A stretch of DNA of 64,000 nt, from NCBI RefSeq assembly GCF_001625195.1, contig NC_054391.1, positions 1,736,001-1,800,000 of the forward strand. Direction: 5' to 3'. Under the pieces are notes generated by a model. It did no database searches. It was not told the origin of the DNA and saw only the letters and a list, made by a program, of their open reading frames with translations. Position 1 is the stretch's first letter. Every line of letters begins with the position of its first letter. This DNA is from Drechmeria coniospora. Its lineage: Eukaryota; Ascomycota; Sordariomycetes; Hypocreales; Ophiocordycipitaceae. Positions 1 to 11,634 of the stretch are shown here, piece by piece. A program made the position numbers and the translations under genes.

Positions 1-160
1 AACGGGGTCTAGGCCGTCCGGTTGGCCGTGGACCACCTGAAGAGGCGGCGGATCTTCCTCGCAGCTCCGGTCCGAACAGGGCGAGCTCGGCGATCTGGAT
101 GCTGGAGGAGGTAGGAGTGGTTTCACGGCAAAGTCTTGAAGCTCCTCGACGCTGACATCG
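1..160 (-). CDS. possible partial exon running off the left edge
   Basis: On the minus strand the frame whose last codon is at positions 3-1 stays open from about 160 to the edge and reads as an acidic, proline- and serine-rich segment. A CTGCAG-type acceptor lies at 161-166 with a GCTAAT-like branch site just upstream, so this could be an internal exon of a gene continuing beyond the window. I could not find a convincing donor or start codon upstream (positions 170-480), no domain is recognisable, and 160 bases of open frame is weak evidence. It may be chance. Confidence 0.22.
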
Positions 161-1404
161 CTGCAGTGTCCATCAGTAACGATTAGCTATCAGAACTGCT
201 TCAGTTGCGGGGAGAAGATGTCGAGAACGGGTTGCGAGACGTGGGGGAGAGGGATGAGGGAGAGTGGGATGCAAGTCAGCGAGCCTCAAGACAGGAGACA
301 GCGGAAGAACAAACGATGGAGCACCCGATCGATCCATGGTGACAATGCGCCGCAGTGCAATGCCGAATGTTTTCGGGCCCGTCAAGTTCCAAGCGGCGAA
401 TCAAGTCTCGTCCCAGATGGATCTGTGCGTGCTCAAGACGTTTCCTTCTGGGGGTGTCGCGTTGAGCGTTCGACATGCCAGAATCTCTCAGCGTAAGTAA
501 ATGGCGGGTAGAAATGCCCCGTCACAAGACGTGCTTGTCAATTGGCTGCCCTCATCGAGGCCTTCGGAGTCAAGCTTGGTATTTATCAAAAATAGGGCCT
601 CCCTGGAGAACCTTGCGGTGCCGTCCATCTGCTGCATATTCCTCCCCTTTCGCACAACACAGCGGGCCATCGTGATCTCGACGGAGCACAAGGGAACGGG
701 CAATCGAGGCATCGGCGCGTCAATCTCGATGCTTTGGATGCGTCCACGGCTCGGGACCTGGGCATGGTGCCCCAGAGGCGCCCTCGTACTGACACACTCA
801 GCGGCCGGGCACCCCTTAGTTTTGCTTTTCCCCCCTCAGCCGCCTGCCACGCGTTGTCGATCGTCGACCTTTGGTGACCAGGATGCTGGATGTATGGCGC
901 TTTCGAGTGCCGCGTGCGCACAAACGGATTTGCCACTCTGCCTTCCAAAAGCTCCGTCGAAGCTTTGCGTCTCTGCAACGCAGGCACCAGCCAACGCCAT
1001 GGCGCGCCGGCTTTTGACGGTAAATTAGGAACCCTCGCGGAAATCTTCTCTGAATAGATGATTGGCTATCCATGTTTGGATGCGGTCGAACCATTGTCCA
1101 AGGTGCGGTAGATCGTTGACATCTTCCAATAGCCCCTGACCTCGGCCACATCATTTCCGAGCCCGAGGAATCTACAGCGCGGTGAATCTGCGTCCAGATC
1201 GAGTACAATTTGCGTCGCCCCAGCGTCCACCCCTCTCCCCTTGCTTCCTAGCCAAAGCCTCGCGGACGACCGGGTCCATGCTCAATCCCGGTGGAAATAG
1301 GTGTAGATGGATATATACATGCCCATGCTCCATCAACTTGTATGCGAAACAAAAAAACACGCCACGATAGGTAAACAAGCCGTCCTGTGGTAGCAGGTCC
1401 TAGC
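161..1404. other. no convincing gene; GC-rich spacer and 3' flank of the triphosphatase gene
   Basis: Several overlapping open frames of 60-175 codons occur on both strands, but none has a recognisable domain, secretion signal or good splice context, and their residue composition is that of translated non-coding GC-rich sequence. The part next to 1405 probably holds the 3' UTR of the minus-strand triphosphatase gene. Confidence 0.5.
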
Positions 1405-3273
1405 CTAGGCAAACTCGCGGGCCTTGCGGGAGAGCACGCGAATGTTATCGAGGAGCCCCTCGATCAGCTCCTGGTATCGATGCGGCACGCCCTTCATCGC
1501 CTTGGAACCTTGGTCGATGACGATGCCGGGGGACAATTCAATCTCCAGCTCATGTTCCTTTTCCAGACGCTGCGAACTCTGGGGCGAAATCAGCATCGGG
1601 CGTGAGATGACACAGTCGTCGTCTGGAGAGTACTTACGGCAGGGCCGTGGGACGTCATGGTGACCTGCGTCAGGTCCACCTGGTAATGGCCTTGATTGTA
1701 GCTCAGCCTGTCCTTGCTACGCTCGGGTTGCCTGTCATTGGGGTTGACGACGAGCTGCTCGAGCTCCTCGGCAGGACCATCCCAGGGCATCTCGAGGTTG
1801 ATGCTGAGTCGGCAGTCCATGGGGCAGGTGGGCATGTGCAGGTCGATGTCGGCGACGCGTGCCTTGATGATCTTGGCGAGAACGTCTTGGGTCCTCTGAT
1901 CGTAGGTGACTCGCACGCGCACGTTGCGGCTGCGGGGTCCTAGCCTCGACCGCATGCAGCCGGGCAGCCGGTTCTGCAGGTCCGGCGGCAGCTCGAAGTA
2001 ACGGTCAACCTCGCGACGGTGCTTGTAGTGGACCTGCACCCTGCTGCCTCCGTTGGGCGCTCGGGGGTCCGTCTGGATGACGACCTGGTTCAAAAAGTCG
2101 TTGAAGGACTTGTGGTGAGCCTGCAAGAGTTAGCCTTCGTGAAGGGAGGCATCGAAGCGCGGGCGACGGCCGGGAACTTGCCTCTGTCATGCTGCTCCGA
2201 AAGGCCACCCTGCCGGTGTCGCGCAGGATGCATTCGGTATCGATGGACCTCTCGACGCGGCCGTTGGTATCCTTGTCGATCAGGGTCCCCAGCTTGGCCT
2301 CGATCTCGAACTGGATGCCACGGCTCGCAATCTCCTTGAAGTCGGGGTTGTTGATGACGTGGATGAAGATGAAGTCGGCGACGGTCTTGGATATCTCCTC
2401 GTAGGGCTTGACGCCGGTGATGCTCGCCTCCCAGGGGCCCAGCATGTCTCTCGGGCCCGGCTCGGCGGCCGGAGGGAAGGACTGGCTGTTGGCGCGAGGG
2501 GCTCGCGTCGCTTCGGGTGACGGGTGCCGACTGCGGTGTTCGGGCTTGACGCCTTCTCTCTTCCCATCCACGGGCGCGGGCGCGGGCACGGGTGCGGTCG
2601 TGGTTGCGGTTGTGGTTGTTGTTGCGGGTGTGGTTGCCGATGCGGACAGAGGTGCATGGACGCGTTTCTTGAGGACGAAATTGGCCGCCTTGGGCATGCC
2701 CTTGCCGAGGATGCGCATGCTCTGGGCCCACACGGGAGGGTCGCCATGCACTCGCCTCCTCCTAGGCACCGCCGGGGACGAAGGTTTGCTCGGGGTCGAA
2801 GGCTTGTGGGGCGACGAGGTCTTGTGGGGCGACGACAGCTTGTTTGGCGTCAAAGACTTGTCGGGCGAGATGGACTTGTCGGGCAGCGAAGACTTGCTCG
2901 CGAGGCTCTGGTGACGGCCGTTGACCTGGCCAGGCGGAGGTCGAGCCTCCCTGTTCTCCATCTCGGCGGGGCTCAAGCTGCGGTCGTCGAGCTTCCTCTT
3001 CGCCGGCGTCACGACGTCCACCGCGGCCCTGTGGGGGGCGGCAGAATGAGCAGGCAGACGCCTGTCGGGTTCGGGTGGAAGGACCGATTTGTCGGGGATG
3101 CTCGCCGTACTCGCGAGGGAGGTGACTCGCGTCCTCGGGCTCACCGACAAGCTCGTTTCTCTCTCGGGCGGCAGGAGATTGTCGGACGCGGGCGGCTCCT
3201 GCGTCGGGGGAGCATGGACGTTCGCCACGCGTTGGGGAGCCGGGCGGGATGCCGGTTGGCTCGGCGAGGACCG

Positions 3274-3310
<37 letters not shown>

Positions 3311-4452
3311 AAGGTTGGGCCGGCGGCCATGGAGGCGACGCGCTGCTGGTACGGGCTCGGCGGCTGGACGGGAAAGGTCAGATGCCTCGCCGGGGGAGGG
3401 CCGATGGGGGTGAGAGGTTGCGAGGGCTGGCGATGGAAATCGGCAGGAGGCGGCTGGGAGGGCACGATGGGGCTGCCGAGAAGGTGAGGCGAGCCAAAGT
3501 GGTGCTGGCTGTGTGCCGAGGTCGGTGTCGGCGTCGAGTGGGTGGAGCGAGATCGCTGGTGCATGTAGGGATGAGAGGACGAGGCACCCGGCGTGGCGAC
3601 GAGGGGCGACTGTGCCACCTGCTGTGCCTGGTGCTGCTGCTGCTGCGGCTGTGGCTGCTGCCCGTAGGCCGGGCCGTGTGCTCCGATGGGTTGCGAGTAG
3701 CTGTCGCGGCGCTGGTGCTGTTGGTGGTGCTGCTGCTGCTGTTGTTGCTGGAGCTGCTGCTGCTGCTGCTGCGACTGGGGATAATGGCCAGGCGGATAGG
3801 GGGTTTGCCGCTGGCTGGGGCTCATCATCTCGGGCTGCTGACCGGACGGAAACGGATAGCCGGCGGCGGCGGCGGCCGGGGAAGCGCTCGTCGGCGTCGG
3901 CGCCTGGCGGTAAGGCGACGGAGCTGGGGCGTGCATGGAGCCCGGGGACGGAGCGTGATGAAAGGAGGCGGCCGGCTGCTGGATCTGAGGAGTCTGCGCC
4001 GTGCGAACCGGAAACTGACCCTGGGCTTGGTAGGGCGACTGCGGCGGATAGGCATGCGGCGTGGGGGGGTGGCCATAGTCTTGCGTGTTCGTGATGATCT
4101 TGCCTGGGCTCGGGCGAGGGGGTTGGGAGACGTAGTCGCGATAACTGTACTGGGCCGCGCCTTGGGCCGATCGAGGCGGCGGATGCTGCTGTTGCAGTTG
4201 CTGCTGCTGCTGCTGCTGCTGCTGTTGCTGCTGTTGCTGCTGTTGCTGCTGTTGCTGCTGTTGCTGCTGTTGCTGCTGTTGCTGCCGTTGCTGCTGTTGC
4301 TGCTGTTGCTGCCGTTGCTGCTGTTGCTGCTGTTGCTGCCGTTGCTGTTGACGCTGCTGTTCCTGCTGCTGCTGCTGCTGCTGTTTGGGCGACGTCTTGG
4401 GAGGTACACGTTCGCCGTTGTCCGACGTGTTCAGGACAGATCGGAGATCCAT
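1405..4452 (-). CDS. CET1: mRNA-capping enzyme subunit beta (polynucleotide 5'-triphosphatase)
   Basis: It removes the gamma phosphate from the 5' end of nascent mRNA, the first step of cap synthesis in the nucleus. Three exons are inferred: 4452-2182, 2120-1638 and 1578-1405, giving 975 residues. The first 660 residues are low complexity: a glutamine tract at about 24-88, shorter Gln, His and Pro runs, then Ser/Pro/Lys repeats of the form DKSxSPxK. The catalytic tunnel domain fills about 668-975. It shows the metal-binding glutamate motif FEIEAKLG near 710-718 and the partner strand EHELEIEL near 925-933, as expected for the fungal metal-dependent Cet1 family, which is unrelated to the metazoan cysteine phosphatase type. 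Intron 1 begins with GC rather than GT. The phase is 0 at both junctions and the joined protein keeps family residues across them. The long Q-rich extension is much larger than in yeast. The start is the first ATG, in the run MDLRSVL. Confidence 0.93.
2121..2181 (-). other. GC-AG intron in the triphosphatase gene
   Basis: Read on the minus strand, the exon ends ...ACAGAG, the intron begins GCAAGT and ends CTCTTGCAG, and the next exon begins GCTCACCAC. It is 61 nt long and phase 0. Without removal the frame runs into non-family sequence; with it, the protein reads MTE-AHHKSFNDFLN, which matches the family. GC donors make up about one percent of fungal introns. Confidence 0.85.
4184..4384 (-). 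repeat. CAG/CAA trinucleotide repeat encoding polyglutamine
   Basis: About 200 bases of nearly pure CTG/TTG triplets on the plus strand (CAG/CAA on the minus strand), with occasional CCG (CGG) interruptions. It encodes the main glutamine tract near the N-terminus of the capping triphosphatase. Shorter CAG runs recur at about 3273-3310, 3627-3660 and 3715-3775 in the same exon. Confidence 0.95.
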
Positions 4453-6954
4453 GGTGGCTGCCGTCTGCCGTCCGACCCTGGGACTGGTTGAGATGGATGA
4501 GGTCGGAGCAGGTCACGGCCGTCGTCGTCGGGGTCAAGTCGGGTGGTCGGGTCGAATCGATCGTCTCTCTGCTCGACGCGCAGCTGGCAGGCAGGCGATT
4601 CTATGGAGGAAGAATCAAGATCTAGATGGTCGTCTCTGCTACAGTCGACGCGCAGTGGCGGCGGCAAATCGACATGATGGTCGCAGCGTCGCGATGCAGC
4701 CGGCGTCGAGGACTGGCCGTGTTGAGCTAGATTCTGAAGGGAAAGCGCCGACGATGAGGTGAGACGAGGGCCCAGTGCATCGTCCGACGACAGCAGGACA
4801 CGGCGCACGGGTCGGCTCGCGCTGGGGGGATGGGTGAGTGCGTGTTCGTTGGGTGGCCGGTGCTCGATTCGAAGGGTGCGTGCTGTGCGTCTGGCTGGCA
4901 TGAGGACACATGCGCGCAGCTTGGGTGTGGATTTTTGATTTGTTTTGTTGGTTGGATGAACCGATCGGATTGCGCCAGCACTTTTTTTTTCCCACAGCAG
5001 GGCCGGCAAGCACTGCTGCTGGACTATTGTACAGAGTACTTTTGTTCCAGCAAGTGCCAGGTATCGATTTATCGTTGCTCGTCGAGGCCCAGCACTCCGT
5101 GCACTACTCCGTACATACTGTATTTACTCTGAACCAAGTACTCCGTACATGCTTGCGTTAGTACCTGAGTAGTAATACTTGACAGTAATTACTTGGGTAC
5201 AGGAATTGCGTACTGTGTACTCCGTTCCAGTACGCAGTGATTCCTGCCCTTACACTATTGCAAGTGCATGTACGGAGTAAGGAGGTGAAAGTACTTATTT
5301 ACATGAGATTGAAGAGCATCTCAGTACATTATTATTCGTAGTGGTTGTGCGTGCAAGTACTCCGTACTCGAGTACAGCATTAGTATTGTAGCGTCAGTTA
5401 GTGCCCCAGTACAGCTACAGGTACCAGTAGCACATGGAACTTTAGCACAAGTAGGCTTGGCAGATCATCATGAGCAGCCGGTATTCCGTGCATCGTGCCA
5501 AAACGGCCGCAGGATGACCAACTTGCCAGCTGTTTTTGGTCACCGAGGTCATGGTACGCATTTTCATGATTTCCTAGCATCAAACCCCGAGTTGTCGGCG
5601 TTGCTGTACCGCCAACACGCTGTGTCGAATTGTACTTGGGGTGGGCGATGGGCGACTAACCAAAGTACCTGCCACCGCCAGTTCGCCTTGTACAGGTACC
5701 TCAGTATTACCTACAGTATAGGACATTTGTGGAACCCGCCAGCAACTCGTGGTACGAGAGCCTCAAGTACCTTTGATGTTGGCTCCCCGGTATTCCGTAT
5801 AGAAGTCACCACCTTTCCCATGGGCCCGTTTCAGTCTTGTGCCCTACTAAGTAGGTACTCGTATGCCTCTAAATTACTTTTACCTGCATTACTGCAATGT
5901 GCGCTCAGCCTCTGCGTCTCTGTGCCAGTTGCTGGTCCATGCCGCCCCACCATTGCCGACGTCAACCAATCAGACGGTGTCCCAAATCCCATGTTGCCAT
6001 CTCATGGAGGGGCATCAATGTACTGTACCAACTGCGACACCGATTACGGAGTACATGCAAGTACTCGGCTGCAGGTGCAAGCAGCCGTGACAGAAGCTGT
6101 ATATCTAGGTACATACAGTAGCAAGTACATTTACCGTACTGTACGGCCTCACTTCTACAAGTAAGTAAGTACGTAGTAAGTACGTACTCCGTACTTGCGT
6201 GTGCACCATCTCCCCTAATGTCTTGGCCTCCTCCTTTTAGATTCCCTCCTCCGTGCATGGAGCAAATCAAGGCCGTCACTACCAATCAGTCAGTCAGTCG
6301 CTTCATTGTAGCATTTTTTGTTTGTCCATTTTCCCGAGCTCTTCCTTGCCTCTTCTCTTCCATCGAGCTTCATACAGCCTGTGCGATCGGTCTGTCCTTG
6401 TGACTGCCATTTCTCGACTCCTGTGAGATTGTCGAGGATTCCTCCCATTTTCTCCGCCCTAGCTACGAGCGCCTCGTGTGCCGAACAGCCTGCGCACGAC
6501 GCTACGATGGAAGATGTGAACTCTACAAGTAATCGAGCCGGCCCCGGATTGTCGCAACATTTTTGTTCCCGATAGCCGTCGTACCGTCACCTTGTATTTG
6601 CGAACGAGCTGTCCAAGATACAGGGTAATGAGTCCATTACGTGGGAATTATGTAAAAGATTTATATGGAGAAGAAAGGTGCCTTGTCACCGACGCAAAGC
6701 AACGCACCGAGCTAGCCGATTTCTGTCCTGGCTACCGCCGCGTACCGGTTCTCGCATTGACGGACATTCTCGACGGAGCCTGGAACAGACTGTATGGCGG
6801 ATGTTGGCTGTTTCGTCAGACGGCGACTGTGAGAAGTGGCCGAAATGGAGGTGAACTCTACCCAGCCGCGAGCCGCGGTGCTACACCATCCACCCGTCCA
6901 TCTGCTAGTCGCGCAGGACGTTGCCATCGCCTTGGGACTCGGAAAGGGGGTTGG
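4453..6954. other. intergenic spacer, GTAC-rich from about 5030 to 6200
   Basis: No gene is recognised. From about 5030 to 6200 the sequence is packed with GTAC, AGTACTT and TGTACAT words and carries five exact copies of TACTCCGTAC or its complement, at 5105, 5139, 5270, 5358 and 6185. The first 500 bases upstream of 4452 probably hold the promoter and 5' UTR of the triphosphatase gene. One 235-codon open frame (5457-6164) is judged spurious. Confidence 0.6.
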
Positions 6955-7560
6955 CTATTTGCATTTCTCCGCCGGCGTCCCGATGCACTCCAACGCCCGA
7001 GGACACTCCCACGGGGCCTTGTCAACCTTGTCCATGCAGTACTGAATCTGTTCTGCCGTGTTAGAGGCACAATCTGCTCATGGCCCAAGCAAAACAAGAG
7101 GTGGAGGAGTAGGAGGTGGAGAAGGAAGCGGCGGAACGGGGCGGCGGCGCGTACCTCGCGAGCGCAGGGCAGGGCGATGTCGTAAGAGATGCACTTGAAG
7201 AAGGTCAAAGCAGGCTTGCCGTATTTTACGACGACCTTGGCAAGACGGAGACCGTCCTCCACTGCGTTGCGGCCGACGAGGTTGTGAACGGCATCGACGT
7301 CATCCTGCTCTTTTCACATCGGGTGAGCAAGGAACACGGCTGCGATCCATGGCGGATATCACGTCACCAGCCGGCGTACCTGATTCATTCTCCGCGAAGC
7401 GGTCGTTGATGCTCTCCGCAACCTCTACGAGTGCGATGCGGGCATTCTCGTCTGCGACGATGGCGTCGATTTCATGCTGGGCAGGGACCTTGTCGGACTC
7501 GACCTTGGCCGCCGTGGCCGCTGCTGCAAGACACAGCAACGAAGGAATAATAAACTTCAT
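6955..7560 (-). CDS. small secreted cysteine-rich protein
   Basis: Three exons are inferred: 7560-7380, 7309-7155 and 7047-6955, joined in phases 1 and 0 to give 142 residues. Residues 1-18 or so form a clear signal peptide (MKFIIPSLLCLAAAATAA). The mature part is an acidic helix-like segment followed by a C-terminal half with six cysteines (pattern C-x8-C-x6-C-x10-C-x5-C-x8-C), presumably three disulfides. I do not recognise a named family. The size, secretion signal and cysteine spacing are those of a candidate secreted effector or surface protein. An in-frame ATG five codons upstream exists, but the signal peptide favours the start at 7560. Both introns use GTACGC donors and the first has a CTCAC branch site. 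A TATA box lies 135 nt upstream. Confidence 0.78.
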
Positions 7561-7694
7561 CTTTCCGGCCGACAAGATGCGCAGCAGTGGGCAGGAGTAG
7601 GTTGGTGGTGGAGTTGGAAAAGGTGGAATAAGAACTGATCAGATGACGACAGGGTCAAGCGGCAGCTTTCATGCCGGCAAGAGGGGGTAGCACC

Positions 7695-7701
7695 TTTTAT
7701 A
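7695..7701 (-). promoter_or_regulatory. TATA box of the small secreted protein gene
   Basis: On the minus strand the word TATAAAA followed by GG lies about 135 nt upstream of the ATG at 7560, a usual distance for a fungal TATA-driven secreted protein gene. No mapped transcription start supports it. Confidence 0.45.
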
Positions 7702-10700
7702 CATACATGCATGTGTGTGTGTGCGTGCGGCTACGGAGCATGCACACGTCATTTCTACATTATGTCTGCTACAATTTACACCCGGATACGACCAGCACCG
7801 TCGCCCTCCCATACAGTAAGCGACCACTGATATGGACACTGATGAACAAACAATATCCACCTACAGATGCGATCCTGTAGGTGTGCAACGTACTCCCTCG
7901 TCCAGGATGCTCCTACACGCAGGTCTGCTGTACTATAGGAATTTCCTGCATCCTTCTCTTGCCGAGAGTGACCTTCTGCAAAAAGCTGCGCCTGAAGGGG
8001 TATCGTGTGCATGCGGCGAGGACCTCGGTGCCGAGCGTTGGACGATCCTGGATGTTCATACACACCCAGCAAAACGGAATACGACATGCAACAAAATACA
8101 CTTACAAACACAGCACTCTTCCGCACCTACCCTCGAATCACAAGCGGCGAGGCCAGGGCAGGCCAGGACATGCGAGAACAGGGTGATGATGCTCAATACT
8201 ACGTCCCCTACCCCGTATTACCCCGTATTGCTCTGCCTTGATACCGTCCACGGGGAGCTCCATATTTATTCCGACCCTGCGGAGTATAGTAATATTATTC
8301 ATCAGCGTTTTCCTACCTCCTCCATGGAAGTTTTGCTTCTTTTGCCAAACGGGTGAAAAGCCAACCCACCCCAATGCTGCCATGGAGCATTGCCCAGGCT
8401 CGGTGCGTGACTATTCCACCTGCATCGCTCGTACGTGTGCGTGCCTACCTTGTGTCAGTCCGTAATACTCTTCTCGTATTGAACGGGCCATTATTACATG
8501 CTTGTGTACATGTACTCTGCAAAGACCTAGGCATGACGAGTTGTTGCTTATTCAATCTGGTTCGGAGGGCCGCACCGTGTTACATGCGGGCACGCTGACC
8601 ATCTGATTGATTTGTGTAATGAAATCTCCGGATTGAAGTATACCTCGTAGTATATTCTCCGTGATTGCAGTACAGTATATCCTAGTTGAAGGTCTGGAAC
8701 AGCGCGGGAGTAGGAAGCAATTTAGCAGCCATTTGGTGCCGAGTGCCCTGAAGACCTGAGAGCAAGTTGTATCGGATGCCCGATATTCTCACTTCGTGCA
8801 ATAAGATCTTGGGATTGATTTGCCTAGTGACCGGCAGCGCATTGTTAAAACATCGACTTCGCTATCCATGGCTTCGCTGTGAGTTCTCGAGAGTCTCGGA
8901 CTTGTCCTTGTATGCAACATATTGCTGGGAAATGCGGCTGCTTTTGGCGAAATGTAAGAGCCTTGGGAGGTAGATCATTTTTCGTCGCAGAAAGCGAAGC
9001 CTTGGATCGTACAACGTTCCATTTCCTTGCACATGGTAGCGCCGATGCAGTACCGGATGGGGGAGGGCATCATGAGATCAGATCAGATATGGCTCACGAC
9101 TATTCAGCATCCCGTCCCGAGACTGGTAGATGTTGAAAAACAGATGTTTCGAAAGTAAATGTGGTGGTGGGTGCGAGGTGATGGTCATTGGCCAGTAACA
9201 TCACAGGTGCACATAAGTACGTGTAGACCGAGGTCGGGCACAAACAGATAGAGCCAAGCAATCTCCGAAGGGCGCTGGAAAAAGACCGAGGCATCACTGG
9301 ACAAGAGCAAACGTGTCATCCGTAGACGGCACGGTCGTCGTCGTCTGCCCGTGCCCGTCGGTGCGGACATCAGCAGCCTGGGCCATGTTGTGCATTCTTG
9401 AATCGTCGTCGTATCACCCTTGGGTCGGGAAGCAGAAGTAAAACCCTGACAGCATTCACGGACGGAATAGACCCAAAGCGGTCATCAGGGCATCAGCCGA
9501 CCAGTTGCCCAACCGCTCGGCCTCGCCTCGCCTGCTCCAATGTGTTAGTGTCGTAATTAGTGCTGATACGTGTATGCACGCATACGGGGTATTATCGATA
9601 TTGTACCATATACCACTAGTGTACGTGTATAGTTCTAATATGCATGCACATAGACTGCAACGGTGATTTCGTATAGTTAATCTACCACTGTGCATTCCGT
9701 ACTTGAACTCTTTCTACACTCCTCATCCACCGTGGCTTTCTCATCTTGCCGTTGCGCCGTGGCGTCGGACCATCGTGTTTTTGCAGCGAGCTAGGCGAGA
9801 TAAAATGGCCGATCACACCCTGTGCTTGCTGCAGCCCATCGGCTTCTCCGGTCGATCAGATTATCATCCTTCTCGAAGTCTGCACTGAAGAGCAAGAGAA
9901 CAATACGGAGAACACACCAGGCAACCTCGAGCAAATGAGTCGAGCCGGCGGCAGAAGACGCAGTTTGCCCATGTAGCGTACATGTACAGAAATATCTCAA
10001 TACTTGATAGTGGTGACACTTATCCCCATATCCATACTTGCATGTCCTAACGTACATGTTCATATATGTACATTCATACGAACAGACATACGGAGTACGC
10101 AGTGAACCGTATACTTAGGCTTGCTTTGGGATCGACACCGGGGCGCTATACGAAGGAAGTCTGCACTTGTAAGTACATGTGCGAGTCAGCATCTTTTCGG
10201 ATACAGACACAAACCCACAAACTCACACGCACAAACACGCACGCATGTCCCTGCATCTTCATCGTCCTGCATCTGCGCCAGTCCTCATTGGTGCCTTCTG
10301 GAATTCTTCAGAAGGAGGAGGCCAGGCCCCTGTTCTCGAAACTCCACTTCTCCGCAGCACCCGCAAGCCTCGGCCCGGGAACGCCGTATCGGCCAATGCC
10401 AAGGCGGGAACTTTTGACACTTGCTCGCGGCGAGGACGGCTCGCTCGAGGAGGTCCCCCGGTATACCCCTGGTCTGGCCGTCTATTGGATGGCACTGCCG
10501 CCGTCCGGGCTCTAGGGATATGCATAATCGCCGGAGAAGATGTCCAAGACGATGATTGGGGCCAACGACAAGGACTTGGCGTGTCTGAACGCCCCATCAT
10601 ACGGAGCTTGCCTGTTATCTGGACGAGATGCATGTAGGTACATATGCAACACTGTACGTGTGTGAGAACATATGCATGCAAGTACCTGTACCCGCCCCCA

Positions 10701-11483
10701 TCGATAACAATTACCGTTCATGAACGGTACATGCCGAGGCAAAGGCAGAGTCACCTCGAGCGGCCAACGACATTCGCAACACCATGCTTGCCCTGCTGCT
10801 ATTCTCCGTCTACCGATCGTATGTAGCCGCATCTAGCCGTGCCGTCTCGTCTCCTGCGAGCACCGTTTCTCTGCATGACGACTGCACCGCAGTCAGTGGC
10901 AGACCCACGGGTTGGTCGGCGGCGTGTGCGTGTACCAAGCGATCAAGCCTGCTTCCCACCTCATGCAAAGGGCGAGGCGGACGAGGGTGGAAGGTAAAGG
11001 GTATTGCCAAATCTCGTTAGCAGATCTCAGCCCTTTCTTCCACCCCCGTCGCTTTCCTGGAGCTGAAACGGAGAGATTGGATCGGCATTCGCTGCGCCGT
11101 GGCTGCACGCGGCGGTGCCAGAGGCCCCGCAGGGGTTGCAATCACTGCAGCTCCAGACTCTAGTCCTCTTCTTGCCAAGTCGTGTATGGAAAACGAGAAG
11201 AGTCTACGACGGTGAGCAAGCATGGACTCGAAAGGACGAGACCACTCTAGACCAGGGCCCGTCTGCTGCTCACGAGAAGACGGGAAGGTGGGTGGTGAGA
11301 ACGTGGAGAGGATCCTGGTCGACCGCAGCTGCAGCTCAAGGGGGAACTCGTCATCTCATCGTGCGCTATTGACGCTCCCATCTGACAAGGGGGCAGTGAC
11401 GATGAACCGATCGCGTGCTCCGAGACATGGGCGACGGCAACGACCGAGGCTCGTAGGGCTGGTGGAACGAGGCCGTCGACGTC
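7702..11483. other. gene-poor spacer
   Basis: About 3.8 kb without a recognisable gene. It contains scattered GTAC-rich patches (for example around 10040-10180, with CACACGCACAAAC-type simple sequence at 10205-10245). Open frames here are short, overlap on both strands and show no domain. The last part, up to 11483, is the presumed promoter of the DUF4360 gene. Confidence 0.5.
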
Positions 11484-11490
11484 TATATAA
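11484..11490 (+). promoter_or_regulatory. TATA box of the DUF4360 gene
   Basis: TATATAA lies about 145 nt upstream of the ATG at 11635 in a GC-rich promoter, followed by pyrimidine-rich sequence (about 11500-11535) where transcription could begin. Confidence 0.5.
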
Positions 11491-11634
11491 GTCGTGCCTC
11501 TCGCCCCGACTTGCCGACCTTTTTCAGGCCAGGATCAAGCAGCTCTTAAACCCAGACTTCCCATCACCAGCTCGCACGCGACTTTCCCGACCAAACCCAA
11601 CACCGACGACGCTCCGGCCTCCTCATCCATCAAC

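Noticed and set aside
501..1028. 175-codon plus-strand open frame near the left edge
   Set aside because: Overlaps similar frames on the opposite strand, has no ATG context or domain, and its residue mix is random-like.
2524..4491. 655-codon plus-strand open frame rich in leucine and arginine
   Set aside because: It is the antisense of the glutamine-rich exon of the capping triphosphatase; poly-CTG reads as leucine. It has no domain and ignores the strong family match on the other strand.
2762..4537. 591-codon minus-strand frame rich in alanine and threonine
   Set aside because: Out-of-frame reading of the CAG repeats on the same strand as the real gene.
5457..6164. 235-codon plus-strand open frame
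   Set aside because: Lies in GTAC-rich spacer DNA; the protein is dominated by translated repeat words and matches nothing I know.
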